Below, piece by piece: positions 20,150 to 28,411 of a DNA stretch of 64,000 nt (its first letter is position 1; each line of letters opens with the position of its first letter). The position numbers and the translations under genes were made by a program. Location: NCBI RefSeq assembly GCF_022213065.1, contig NZ_JAKLJA010000007.1, positions 62,001 through 126,000 of the forward strand, in the 5' to 3' direction. This DNA is from Paraburkholderia tagetis. GTDB lineage: Bacteria > Pseudomonadota > Gammaproteobacteria > Burkholderiales > Burkholderiaceae. The notes under the pieces were generated by a model, which did no database searches, was not told where the DNA came from, and was given only the letters and a program-made list of their open reading frames with translations.

Positions 20150-22072
20150 TCAATGCATGCCGTGGACGTGCAAGGTGCGCGACTCGAAACGCTGCGAGAG
20201 CTCTTCCGAAGGCAATGCCTTGCAGACGAGCCATCCCTGGATATGGTCGCAGCCCATCTTCGTGAGCAGCTCGCGCTGCGCCTCGGTTTCGACGCCTTCG
20301 GCGACGAGCTCGAGTTCAAGCGTGCGCGCGAGCCCCACCACGGCATTGACGATCGCCTGATCGTTGCGCGAGGTGAGCAGATTCACGACAAAGCTGCGGT
20401 CGATCTTCAGCTTCGAAAGCGGAAAGCGCTGCAGATACGCGAGACTCGAATAGCCCGTGCCGAAGTCGTCCACCGCGAAGCGGATGCCGAGCGCCGTGAG
20501 CTCCTCCAGCAGCGTGACTGCGTGCTGCGGATCCTGCATCAGCACGCTTTCGGTGATCTCGAAGACGAGCCGGCGCGGACTGATTCCGGTGAGCCCGATC
20601 GCTTCTTCGACGCTCTCCTTGAAACGCGGATTGCGGAACTGCTGCGGCGACACGTTGACCGCGACGTACTGCAAGGCAATGCCTTGCTCGTCCCATTGGG
20701 TCAACTGCATGCACGCCGCCCTCAAAACCCAGTTGCCGAGATAATTAATCAGGCCGACGGATTCCGCAAGCGGGATAAATGTTGATGGCGGCAACAGTCC
20801 GTGCAAGGGATGTTGCCAGCGAATCAGCGCTTCGACGCCGACCACGCCATGCGTCGCGCTGCTGGTGATCGGCTGGAAGTGCAGCGAGAACTCGCCGTTG
20901 CGCACGCCGTCGTGCAGATCCGATTCGAGCTTCAGACGCTGGGCGTCGGTTGAATCGTCGTCGGGCACGTGCAGCATCAGCGTGTTGCCGCCCGCGGCCT
21001 TGGCCTGTTGCAGCGCCTGGTCGGCGCGGCGGATGAGCGGAGTGCTGTCCGGCTGCATATTGCTTGCGCTGCTCTCGCCGCAGTCCGCACGCTGCTCGGG
21101 ATGGAACGCGACGCCGATGCTCGCCGCGAGATGCACCGGCTGGTCGCGAAACGAATAGGGTTGCAGGATCGACGTGAGCAGGCGCCGCGCGAGCGCTTCG
21201 GCTGCGGTGCGCACGTTGGCGGGCGTTTCGCCGGGTTGCGGCACGCGTGGCAACGTGGACTGTGGCGCAGCGTGTGGCGCGGAGTGTGGATAGGGCGGCG
21301 TGATCAGAACGGCGAACTCGTCGCTGCCCGTGCGCGCAATGAACTCGCCCTGCTGGGCGAGGTGCGTGAGGCGGCGCGCGGTTTCGCGCAGCAACTCGTC
21401 GCCGGCTTCGTAGCCGAGCGCGCGGTTCACGCGCTGATAGTCGTCGAGATCGAGCAGCAGCAGGGCGATGGACGTGCCGTGCCGGTCGGCTTCGGCCAGT
21501 GCGCGTTCGAGCACCGGGTCGAGCGCCGCCTGATTCGGCAGGCCGGTGAGTGGATCGTGATGGAGCGCGTGCGTGAGGCGCGTTTGCGTGCGTTGCCAGT
21601 CGGAGACGTCGAAGCCCGCCACGGAGAAGCCGTCCACGCCCGCCCAGGCGGCGCGCTGCACGCGCAGCTCGACGGCGAGCGGATAGGTGAGCGCCTTCAC
21701 GAGGTCGATCGTGTCCTTTTCGAGCGCGCCGCTCGCCAAGGCGCGGGCGAAGAGCGCGTCGAGCCGTGCGAGATCGTCGGGCGCGACGAGGTCGTGCAGC
21801 GACGCGCCGAGCAGGAACTCGCGGTGATAGCCGGCAAAGCGCAGACTCGCGTCGGAGACGTAGAGAAAGCGCAGGTTGCGGTCCACATGCACGAGGAAGT
21901 CCACTGCGGCGGCGGTCTGCTCGAACGCTTGCGGCGCGTCGTCCGCACGGGCGAGCGGGATGCCGCAATGGGCGTCGTCCCGCTCGCCCGTGCGCCTGGC
22001 GCGTGGCCGCAGCCGGTCCAAGACCGTGCGCAGCCAGCCCGGGCGGGGCGCGGTAATCCTGTTCGCTTCCAT
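20150..22072 (-). CDS. PAS-GGDEF-EAL cyclic-di-GMP enzyme
   Basis: A 640-residue three-domain protein. A PAS-like sensor (about 45-160; FLVHVDRNLRFLYVSDASL) is followed by a GGDEF domain (about 170-350) and an EAL domain (about 385-630). The GGDEF site reads A-R-T-G-S-D-E-F, so the second Gly is Ser. The EAL motifs are intact: EALIRWQHP, NVSPQQF, FEITESVL, VDDFGTGYSSL, KIDRSFV, EGVETEAQ. Phosphodiesterase activity is therefore expected, and the cyclase half may be weak or a GTP sensor. No membrane segment is seen. ATG at 22072 is chosen (start of MEANRIT); the frame extends to 22210 but upstream residues look unlike protein. Confidence 0.88.
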   Translation of the reverse strand: MEANRITAPRPGWLRTVLDRLRPRARRTGERDDAHCGIPLARADDAPQAFEQTAAAVDFLVHVDRNLRFLYVSDASLRFAGYHREFLLGASLHDLVAPDDLARLDALFARALASGALEKDTIDLVKALTYPLAVELRVQRAAWAGVDGFSVAGFDVSDWQRTQTRLTHALHHDPLTGLPNQAALDPVLERALAEADRHGTSIALLLLDLDDYQRVNRALGYEAGDELLRETARRLTHLAQQGEFIARTGSDEFAVLITPPYPHSAPHAAPQSTLPRVPQPGETPANVRTAAEALARRLLTSILQPYSFRDQPVHLAASIGVAFHPEQRADCGESSASNMQPDSTPLIRRADQALQQAKAAGGNTLMLHVPDDDSTDAQRLKLESDLHDGVRNGEFSLHFQPITSSATHGVVGVEALIRWQHPLHGLLPPSTFIPLAESVGLINYLGNWVLRAACMQLTQWDEQGIALQYVAVNVSPQQFRNPRFKESVEEAIGLTGISPRRLVFEITESVLMQDPQHAVTLLEELTALGIRFAVDDFGTGYSSLAYLQRFPLSKLKIDRSFVVNLLTSRNDQAIVNAVVGLARTLELELVAEGVETEAQRELLTKMGCDHIQGWLVCKALPSEELSQRFESRTLHVHGMH

Positions 22073-22536
22073 GTGTATCGCTGGCAACCTGTGTACTTGT
22101 CGGCGTATCGAGTCGGGCGGAGTCGGGCGCACGGCATGCCTTCGAAGCGTGGCGGGTCCGCATGCCGGGTCGGGCAGCGGGCGATTGCGCCTGCCTGGCG
22201 CGCCCATCACACCGGGATATCGACCCCGATGGCGAAATCTTTAGCTGCCCGGGGCGAAAAACGACCGCGCGGCAACGTTCTCACGCGAGGCGATGCCGGC
22301 GCGCACGGATTCGGTTAAAGTGGCGCCGGCGCGAGCCTGGCACCCAGCAGGCACCAGCGGGCACCCAGCAGACGGATCGTATGCGTGCGGCATGGAGGCA
22401 AGACTTCGCGCCTGCCTCGCGGCCGGCGTTCGACTTCGTGCGAGCGTCGACCGGGTCCTGGCCGGCCGCATCATTTTTCCAACGAGGCCCCAGAACGAGT
22501 CATCCAGACCGAACCCCTCTGTCCGAGTCTTACGTT
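22073..22536. promoter_or_regulatory. divergent intergenic region of signalling island
   Basis: 464 bp between the leftward PAS-GGDEF-EAL gene and the rightward EAL-HDOD gene. It should carry both promoters. An imperfect direct repeat with cacccagcag-like units lies at about 22338-22372. I see no convincing gene or strong sigma-70 boxes. Confidence 0.4.
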
Positions 22537-23907
22537 ATGTCCGATTCATCGTTACCGTCCGCGCGACCCGCGCAGGCGGCCGCGCGAGACGCAAGCGATT
22601 ACGCCCGCGCACAGGTGCACGCACAACCCGATCAGCCTGCCACGCAGGGTGCGCACGGCGTTGCCCAGCCGTTCGTCTATCTGGGGCGTCAGCCGATTCT
22701 CGATCGCAACGGCGCGCTCAACGCTTACGAGCTGCTGTTTCGCGGCAGCACCCAAAACCGCGCCGACGTGACCGACGACGCGCTCGCCACCGCCCAGGTG
22801 ATGGCGCGCACCATGGGGCAGCTCGGCGTGCCCACCGTGCTCGGACGTCACTACGGCTACGTGAACATGAGCCGCGAGCTGCTCTTCGACGACATCGTGC
22901 ATCTGCTGCCGCCGGGCCGCTTCGTGCTCGAAGTGCTGGAGCACGTGACGCTCGACGCGGCCGTGCTCGAGCGCCTCGCGCAACTGCGCCGCGACGGCTA
23001 CCGCATTGCCTTCGACGACGTGAGCGCGCTCACCGACGACCTGCGCCGCGCGCTGCCCTATGCCGACATCGTCAAGGTCGATCTGTTGCAGGCCGAGCGC
23101 GCCGCGCTGCCCGCGCTCGCCGCGGCTGTCGCCGCCGAGGGCAAGACGCTGATCGCCGAAAAGGTCGAGACGCGCGAGGACTTCGATTATGTGCACGGTC
23201 TCGGCTTCGATCTGTTCCAGGGTTACTTCTTCGCGCGTCCGCAAATGCTGCGCGCGCCACGCGTGCGCGCCTCGCGGCTCGCACTCGTGCGCCTGCTCGC
23301 GCTGGTGGCGAGCGATGTGGGTGTGGCCGAGCTCGAGCGCGAACTGCGCAGCCATCCGGGCGTGATCGTGCAATTGCTGCGGCTCGTCAATTCGAGCGCC
23401 TATGCGCCCGGGCGGCCGATCTCGTCGCTGCGCGAGGCCGTGCTCGCGGCCGGCACGCGCCAGATCGCGCGCTGGGCGCAACTGCTGCTCTACGCGAGCG
23501 GCCGCGATCTGCCGTGGGCCTCCGATCCGCTCGTGCAGCTCGCGGGCACGCGCTCGCATTTCATGGAGCTGGCCGCGCGCAGCCTCGCGCCGAACGACGC
23601 CGAGTTCGCCGACGCCGCGTTCATGACGGGCATCTTCTCGCTCGTGCATGTGCTGGTGGGCTCGACGCCGGCGCACACGCTGGAGCGCCTCGGTCTCGCG
23701 CGCGAGATCAGCGAGGCCGTGGATGGCCAGCGCGGCGAGCTGGGCATGCTGTTACGCCTGGCACAGGCGTGCGAGCGCGGCGACGACCGGCTCGCCGGGT
23801 CGCTCGTGAGCGAAGCGGGAGGGCGCTTCGCGATGCTCACGCCGGCACTGCTAGGCGAGCTCAATCTGTGGGCTGGCGCGTGGTTTTCGGCATACGCGGA
23901 TGGTTGA
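22537..23907 (+). CDS. EAL-HDOD signalling protein
   Basis: A 456-residue paralogue of the protein at 17179. The EAL part (about 45-250) begins YLGRQPILDRNGALNAYELLFRG, the standard YuxH-type entry, and keeps AFDDVSAL but not the full DDFGTG. The HDOD domain follows (about 265-450; SHPGVIVQLLRLVNSSAY; LREAVLAAGTRQIARWAQLLLY). The second half aligns closely with the first paralogue, including LYASGRDL versus LYADGRKI. c-di-GMP hydrolysis is unlikely. ATG at 22537 gives a Ser/Ala-rich lead-in; the frame is open earlier but without a binding site. Confidence 0.87.
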   Translation: MSDSSLPSARPAQAAARDASDYARAQVHAQPDQPATQGAHGVAQPFVYLGRQPILDRNGALNAYELLFRGSTQNRADVTDDALATAQVMARTMGQLGVPTVLGRHYGYVNMSRELLFDDIVHLLPPGRFVLEVLEHVTLDAAVLERLAQLRRDGYRIAFDDVSALTDDLRRALPYADIVKVDLLQAERAALPALAAAVAAEGKTLIAEKVETREDFDYVHGLGFDLFQGYFFARPQMLRAPRVRASRLALVRLLALVASDVGVAELERELRSHPGVIVQLLRLVNSSAYAPGRPISSLREAVLAAGTRQIARWAQLLLYASGRDLPWASDPLVQLAGTRSHFMELAARSLAPNDAEFADAAFMTGIFSLVHVLVGSTPAHTLERLGLAREISEAVDGQRGELGMLLRLAQACERGDDRLAGSLVSEAGGRFAMLTPALLGELNLWAGAWFSAYADG

Positions 23908-24243
23908 AGGGCGGGCGCAAAGGGGGCAACGGGCATGCATAATCGGCATACGCAATCGGCATATGTAACGGGCAGGCGCAACGGGCAGGCGCAACGAGCG
24001 GTCGGAAGCCGTGCGCCGGCGCGCGGGCATGCACTGTGCGCGCATCTAACCAGGCCCGGGCAGTGCGGGCCCTGCGTGCGCTGGGGGAGTGTGGTCCTGA
24101 AGTGTGGTGCAATAGGGCCGTCGCCGGACGCGGCGGGACTGCGCCGCGGACCGTCTTGCCATGCCTCGCCGCTCGTGTTTCGGGCCGCCGCGCTGGCCCG
24201 GCAGCCCCGGCGACGCATTCGAGGTCATACGAGGATATCCAAC
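23908..24243. other. intergenic region with short tandem repeats
   Basis: 336 bp between the EAL-HDOD gene and the peroxiredoxin gene. It holds two copies of a 13-bp unit (aacgggcaggcgc, 23967-23992), preceded by two aatcggcata-type copies. No gene is recognised. A promoter for the peroxiredoxin is expected here but not identified. Confidence 0.4.
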
Positions 24244-24807
24244 ATGAAACCGAGATATTTCGCGGCGGGGGCTGCGGCGCTCGCGTGCGCCGGATTCGCG
24301 TTCTTCACCCTGAGCGCGCAGGCGACGCTAAAACCGGGCGACTCCGCGCCCGATTTCACGACGCAGGCGTCGCTGGGCGGCAAGACCTATACGTATTCAC
24401 TCGCCAGCGAGCTCAAGAAGGGGCCGGTGGTGCTGTACTTCTACCCGGCGGCGTTCACCAAGGGGTGCACGATCGAGGCGCATGATTTTGCCGAAGCCGT
24501 CGACCAGTACAAGCAGTACGGCGCAACCGTGATCGGCGTTTCGCACGACAACATCGATACGCTCACGAAGTTCTCGGTGAGCGAGTGCCGCAGCAAGTTC
24601 CCCGTTGCCGCCGACGGGGATTCGAAGGTCATCAAGGCCTACGACGCGTCGATGCCGATGCACGCCGCCATGGCCAATCGCGTCTCCTACGTGATCGCGC
24701 CGGATGGCAAGATCATCTACGAATACACGAGCCTCTCGCCCGACAAGCACGTGGAGAACACGTTGCGCGCCGTGAAGGAGTGGGCCGCGCAGCATCCGCG
24801 GCAGTAA
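24244..24807 (+). CDS. exported peroxiredoxin (BCP/PrxQ-like)
   Basis: A 187-residue thiol peroxidase of the AhpC/TSA-BCP family with an N-terminal signal segment (AAGAAALACAGFAFFTLSAQA, residues 8-28), so it is likely periplasmic. The peroxidatic Cys75 is in AAFTKGCTIEAHDF; the usual T-P-G-C reads T-K-G-C. The nearby resolving Cys of PrxQ (C-T-x-E-A-C) is replaced by His; Cys115 (SECRSKF) is the other cysteine and may resolve. It reduces H2O2 or organic peroxides by family. The ATG follows GGATATCC and is well placed for the signal peptide. Confidence 0.88.
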   Translation: MKPRYFAAGAAALACAGFAFFTLSAQATLKPGDSAPDFTTQASLGGKTYTYSLASELKKGPVVLYFYPAAFTKGCTIEAHDFAEAVDQYKQYGATVIGVSHDNIDTLTKFSVSECRSKFPVAADGDSKVIKAYDASMPMHAAMANRVSYVIAPDGKIIYEYTSLSPDKHVENTLRAVKEWAAQHPRQ

Positions 24808-25013
24808 TCGTTGCCGTGATCATTGCAGCCATCGCGATGCCCGCGGCGCGTAGCACATCTTGTGCCGCGCGCGGCGACCTGTGAGTTGCGCTTGCGATGC
24901 GGCAAACGCCGGCCCCTGTGCCGGCGCCGCGCCTGCCGCGTACTGGTATCGTGCAGTTTCTTTTTTTCAGTCGTCATCCGCGGCCCATGCGCGCCTGCGG
25001 ATCCGGTCTTCGT

Positions 25014-25481
25014 ATGCCCATTCTCGTTCTCCTTTTCGTGTTCGCCGCGCTTGTCTACGGTGCGGTGTGGTCGTTTCAGGCATTGGCCACGCGCTTCGGC
25101 ACAGACGTGGCCATCGGCGTGGCAGCCGTGTTTGTGGCGGCGCTCGCCACGCTGCTTGCGAACTGGCTGCGGCGGCGCCGCGAAGTGGCGCCGAACCTGC
25201 GCGGCGAGGGCGAATGGACCCATCGCGTCGCGGGCGCATGGGGCGAGGCGCGGCTGGCGGCCGGCAAGCGGCTGTGCGAAGTCAAGTTCGGCGAAGCGCG
25301 TGGCGCGTACATTTTCGCGGACCTGCGGGGTGCGCAGCCCGCGCACGACGCGAGCGGCTGGCAAGTTGCGCTCAGCGTGGCCGATGCGGGCCAGCCGCTC
25401 TGGCATCTGCCGATGCCGAGCGAGCGCGAGGCCAAGCGCTGGGCGCGTATTTTTACGCTGGCGATTGCGCAGAAACTTTGA
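25014..25481 (+). CDS. uncharacterised membrane-anchored protein
   Basis: A 155-residue protein of unknown function. Residues 1-45 contain two hydrophobic stretches (ILVLLFVFAALVYGAVW and GVAAVFVAALATLLANWL), then a basic R-R-R-R-E turn, then a soluble domain with SEREAKRWARIF near the end. No family was recognised. ATG at 25014 is preferred because the membrane helix starts at once; an ATG at 24987 and a longer frame are also open. Confidence 0.6.
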   Translation: MPILVLLFVFAALVYGAVWSFQALATRFGTDVAIGVAAVFVAALATLLANWLRRRREVAPNLRGEGEWTHRVAGAWGEARLAAGKRLCEVKFGEARGAYIFADLRGAQPAHDASGWQVALSVADAGQPLWHLPMPSEREAKRWARIFTLAIAQKL

Positions 25482-25581
25482 AGCGCGGCGCCTGTGGAGA
25501 GCACCGTGCGGAACTCCGATTGATGCTGCCTCAACGGCAAATACATTGCAGTAACACAAAAACTGCGTAATGAGACGTACC

Positions 25582-25614
25582 GAGAATCATCCGCCGCGTC
25601 GGCGGATGATTCTC
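25582..25614. repeat. perfect 15-bp inverted repeat upstream of the fusion gene
   Basis: Arms gagaatcatccgccg (25582-25596) and cggcggatgattctc (25600-25614), separated by 3 nt. It lies 50 bp before the ATG at 25665 and about 100 bp after the previous gene. There is no T-run on either strand, so it may be an operator, an mRNA hairpin or a terminator without a U-tract. Confidence 0.8.
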
Positions 25615-25664
25615 GCCCGCCTCCGGGCGGCTCCTTGCTGGCGCGTATCAAGGAGCGAATTCCG

Positions 25665-27194
25665 ATGCAGAATCCCCCCGTCGCGCCACGCCTCTTCGAG
25701 CGCGTGCGTATCGTCACTATCCAGCGCGCGGACTACACTCACGGCGCCGCGTTTCGCGAATACGCGTTTGGTCTGTTGGTGGCCTTTGCGGCCCTCGGCG
25801 CGCGCGTCGATGCCGCCGACAACGAATTGCTCACCGGCGAAGGCGTCAACGTCGTGTTCGGTGCGCATCTGCTCGATCCCGGGATTGCGTTGCCGCCCAA
25901 CACCATCGTCGTGAATCTGGAGCAGATGAGGGCTGGCTGGCCCGCACAATTTCCGCACTACATCGCGCTAATGCGCCGCCATGTCGTGTTCGATTATTCG
26001 CCGTCGAACGTCGAGCGAGTGCGCGAGCTGACCGGCAATCCACACGTGCACCTGCTCAAGCCCGGCTATGTGCCGGCGCTCACCACGATCGAGCCAGCCG
26101 GAAACCAGGACGTGGATGTGCTCTTTTACGGTTCGCTCAACGAGCGCCGCCACAAGATTCTGGATGGTCTGCGCGAAGCCGGGCTCGTCGTCCAGCACCT
26201 GATGGGCGTCTATGGTGCTGCGCGCGATCAGTGGATTGCGCGCAGCAAGATCGTGCTCAACGTCCACTTTTACGACGACAAGATTCACGAGATCGTTCGC
26301 ACGTCGTGGCTGCTCGCGAATCACAAGGCCGTGGTGAGCGAATGCGAGCCCGATACCGAAATCGACGACGACGTGCGTGCCGCCATCGTTGCGGTGCCCT
26401 ATGGAGAGCTTGTGAAATCCTGCGTCGCGCTTGTGAAGGACGATGCGCGACGTCGCGAGGTCGAGCAGCGCGGCTTCGAAATCTTCGCGCGCCGCGACCA
26501 GGCCGCGATGCTCGCGGCGGTCCTTGCACAAGTTTCCCGGCCGGTGCCGCGCCGCATCAATCTCGGGAGCGGCAAGGCCTACGATCCCGAACAGTTGAAT
26601 ATCGACATCGACCCGAAATGGCAGCCCGATATTCTCGGTGATCTCGCCAACCCCGCGGGCTTGAAGCAGATATTCTTCAGCCCCAGCTACGGGCTGACGC
26701 GTCTCGAAGCAGGCCAGTTCGACGAAATCACGGCGATGGACGTGCTCGAACACGTGCCGGATCTGGTGACCTTCATGACAAATTGCCTCGAACTGTTGCG
26801 CGTGGGCGGTGCGATGCGCGTGGGTGTGCCGTACGACCTCTCTCACGGCGCATGGCAAGATCCGACGCACGTGCGCGCATTCAACGAGCGCAGTTGGCTC
26901 TATTACACTGAGTGGCACTGGTACACGGGCTGGACTCACGCGCGTTTCAACCTCGCTCAACTGAACATGACGTTGAGCCCGGTTGGCCAGGCGCTCAAGA
27001 CGCGCGGCGTGCCCGACGAAGAGATTTTCCGGACGCCGCGCGCCGTCGACGACATGCAGGCCGTGCTCGTCAAGCGGATGCTCACGGCGCCGGAGAGCGA
27101 GCGTGCGGTGGCATGGCAGCGGGGTGCCTTGCGCGCTGCACCGGCCGTTGCCGCAGCGGGCGAAAGTGCCAACGCGGGGACGCCGCAGCTTTAA
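25665..27194 (+). CDS. glycosyltransferase-methyltransferase fusion protein
   Basis: A 509-residue two-domain protein. Residues 1-285 resemble group-1 (CgeB-like) glycosyltransferases: DVDVLFYGSLNERR, then QWIARSKIVLNVH and a C-terminal catalytic patch VVSECEPDTEID. Residues 297-490 are a class I SAM-dependent methyltransferase: INLGSGKAY (SAM-binding G-x-G-x), NIDIDP (acidic ribose contact) and AMDVLEHVPD (motif post-II). Together they suggest sugar transfer and methylation of one glycan or glycoconjugate; the substrate is unknown. AAGGAG is nine bases before ATG 25665, better than the open TTG at 25635. No polysaccharide cluster surrounds it. Confidence 0.78.
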   Translation: MQNPPVAPRLFERVRIVTIQRADYTHGAAFREYAFGLLVAFAALGARVDAADNELLTGEGVNVVFGAHLLDPGIALPPNTIVVNLEQMRAGWPAQFPHYIALMRRHVVFDYSPSNVERVRELTGNPHVHLLKPGYVPALTTIEPAGNQDVDVLFYGSLNERRHKILDGLREAGLVVQHLMGVYGAARDQWIARSKIVLNVHFYDDKIHEIVRTSWLLANHKAVVSECEPDTEIDDDVRAAIVAVPYGELVKSCVALVKDDARRREVEQRGFEIFARRDQAAMLAAVLAQVSRPVPRRINLGSGKAYDPEQLNIDIDPKWQPDILGDLANPAGLKQIFFSPSYGLTRLEAGQFDEITAMDVLEHVPDLVTFMTNCLELLRVGGAMRVGVPYDLSHGAWQDPTHVRAFNERSWLYYTEWHWYTGWTHARFNLAQLNMTLSPVGQALKTRGVPDEEIFRTPRAVDDMQAVLVKRMLTAPESERAVAWQRGALRAAPAVAAAGESANAGTPQL

Positions 27195-27238
27195 CGAGGC
27201 CTCGCGCACCAGGATCGCGAAGCGCAGACTGAACGGAG

Positions 27239-27787
27239 ATGAAACTGAAACTCGGGAAATATTTTGTTGTTCTGAGCGCCGCAGCCTGTGCCGCGCTTTT
27301 GAGCGCCTGCGACCAGCAAAAAGTCGCCGATGCCGTGAATGCCGTCAAACCGGATTCGATGGCGTTCGGCGGACTGAAAATCGGTGTCTCGACGGTTGAA
27401 GACGTGCGCCATCAGGCCGGCAAGCCGGAAATGGTGTGGGAGGACGACGATGGCGCGCAGCGCCTCGAATATCCGCGCGGCCCGAACGGCCTGACCACGT
27501 GGATGCTCGACTTCGACGCCGACGGCAAGCTGGTCGCGATGACCCAGGCGCTCACGGCGCAAAATATCGCGCAGGTCGCGCCCGGCATGACACAGGACGA
27601 GGTGCGCCGCCTGCTCGGCAAGCCTGCGACGGTCGCGAAGTACGCGCTGAGTCACGAGGAAGTGTGGAGCTGGCACTGGGCCGAAGGCGGCGTGGCCGGC
27701 GACGGCATGTTCAACGCGCATTTTTCGCCGGATGGGCTCGTGATTCGCACTTCGCGCTCGGACGCACCGGGGCACGAGCAGCATTGA
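27239..27787 (+). CDS. lipoprotein with two BamE-like repeats, paralogue of the gene at 98-694
   Basis: A 182-residue predicted lipoprotein. Signal peptide with lipobox LLSAC (Cys22), then two units (VSTVEDVRHQAGKP and MTQDEVRRLLGKP) like the paralogue near the window start. LEYPRGP, ALTAQN and VWSWHWAEGGV are shared. Function unknown; envelope location is inferred. It sits 44 bp after the fusion protein gene on the same strand and may share its transcript. The binding site is poor (AACGGAG abuts the ATG). Confidence 0.82.
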   Translation: MKLKLGKYFVVLSAAACAALLSACDQQKVADAVNAVKPDSMAFGGLKIGVSTVEDVRHQAGKPEMVWEDDDGAQRLEYPRGPNGLTTWMLDFDADGKLVAMTQALTAQNIAQVAPGMTQDEVRRLLGKPATVAKYALSHEEVWSWHWAEGGVAGDGMFNAHFSPDGLVIRTSRSDAPGHEQH

Positions 27788-27874
27788 GGCGGCGGGCGGC
27801 GCTGGGCACGGGTGTGATCGCGTCGAGGCACGGCAGTCGTTGTTTCCAGAATCTTACAGATAAAGATCTCCGCT

Positions 27875-27896
27875 GATGTAAAATATACTTTACATC
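27875..27896. promoter_or_regulatory. operator-like palindrome before HTH gene
   Basis: Perfect 8-bp arms gatgtaaa / tttacatc with a 6-nt spacer, in an AT-rich patch. It contains TATACT (27884-27889) and TAAAAT (27879-27884), which look like -10 boxes. It lies 35 bp before the HTH gene start. Autoregulation by the HTH protein, as for most antitoxins, is inferred. Confidence 0.7.
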
Positions 27897-27931
27897 GATG
27901 GGCGGCCAGCATGGGCGTCCTGGAGGTCATC

Positions 27932-28411
27932 ATGCAACTCTACGAGATTGGTCAGGCCGTTGCGAAACGGCGTGTGGAGCTTGATCTCACCCAGGCTCAA
28001 TTGGCGAAACTCGCCGGTCTGTCCCGGTTCACCGTCAATCAGTTCGAGTCGGGGAAGGTCAAGGATCTGGGTATCAACAAGTTGATTCCCCTGCTAAGTG
28101 TGCTCGGCCTCGAATTGGCTGCCACGCCAAGGCCGGAGCAACGCGGCCTCTACAAGGCTGCGGTGAGCGCGAACGTTAGCTACAAGGGAGAACTCACCGA
28201 GCGTCTGCTGACGCACGCGCTTGCCACCGGCCAGATTCCCGAAGGATACGAATCGCAGATTTCCGTCATTCTCGACGAGGTTCCGGTGCCCGTGGTCGTT
28301 AAAGCGGTCGAAGAGGCTTCCCGGCACTCGGGAATCCCACTGAGGCAGATATGGAAGAACCTCGCCGCGTGGTCGAAGGATCTTCATCTTTATCGGGGGG
28401 TATGGGTATGA
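27932..28411 (+). CDS. HTH (XRE-like) antitoxin, probable AbiEi-type partner
   Basis: A 159-residue protein. Residues 10-60 form a helix-turn-helix (DLTQAQLAKLAGLSRFTVNQFES), followed by a C-terminal domain with no obvious family (KGELTERLLTHALATGQIPEGYE). It is followed with an ATGA overlap by a nucleotidyltransferase of the AbiEii/AbiGii toxin type. An HTH protein plus nucleotidyltransferase is a common layout of AbiE-like toxin-antitoxin loci, so an antitoxin role is inferred. TGGAGG precedes ATG 27932; an upstream frame start at 27911 has no site. The region is visibly less GC-rich than its surroundings, suggesting acquisition. Confidence 0.72.
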   Translation: MQLYEIGQAVAKRRVELDLTQAQLAKLAGLSRFTVNQFESGKVKDLGINKLIPLLSVLGLELAATPRPEQRGLYKAAVSANVSYKGELTERLLTHALATGQIPEGYESQISVILDEVPVPVVVKAVEEASRHSGIPLRQIWKNLAAWSKDLHLYRGVWV

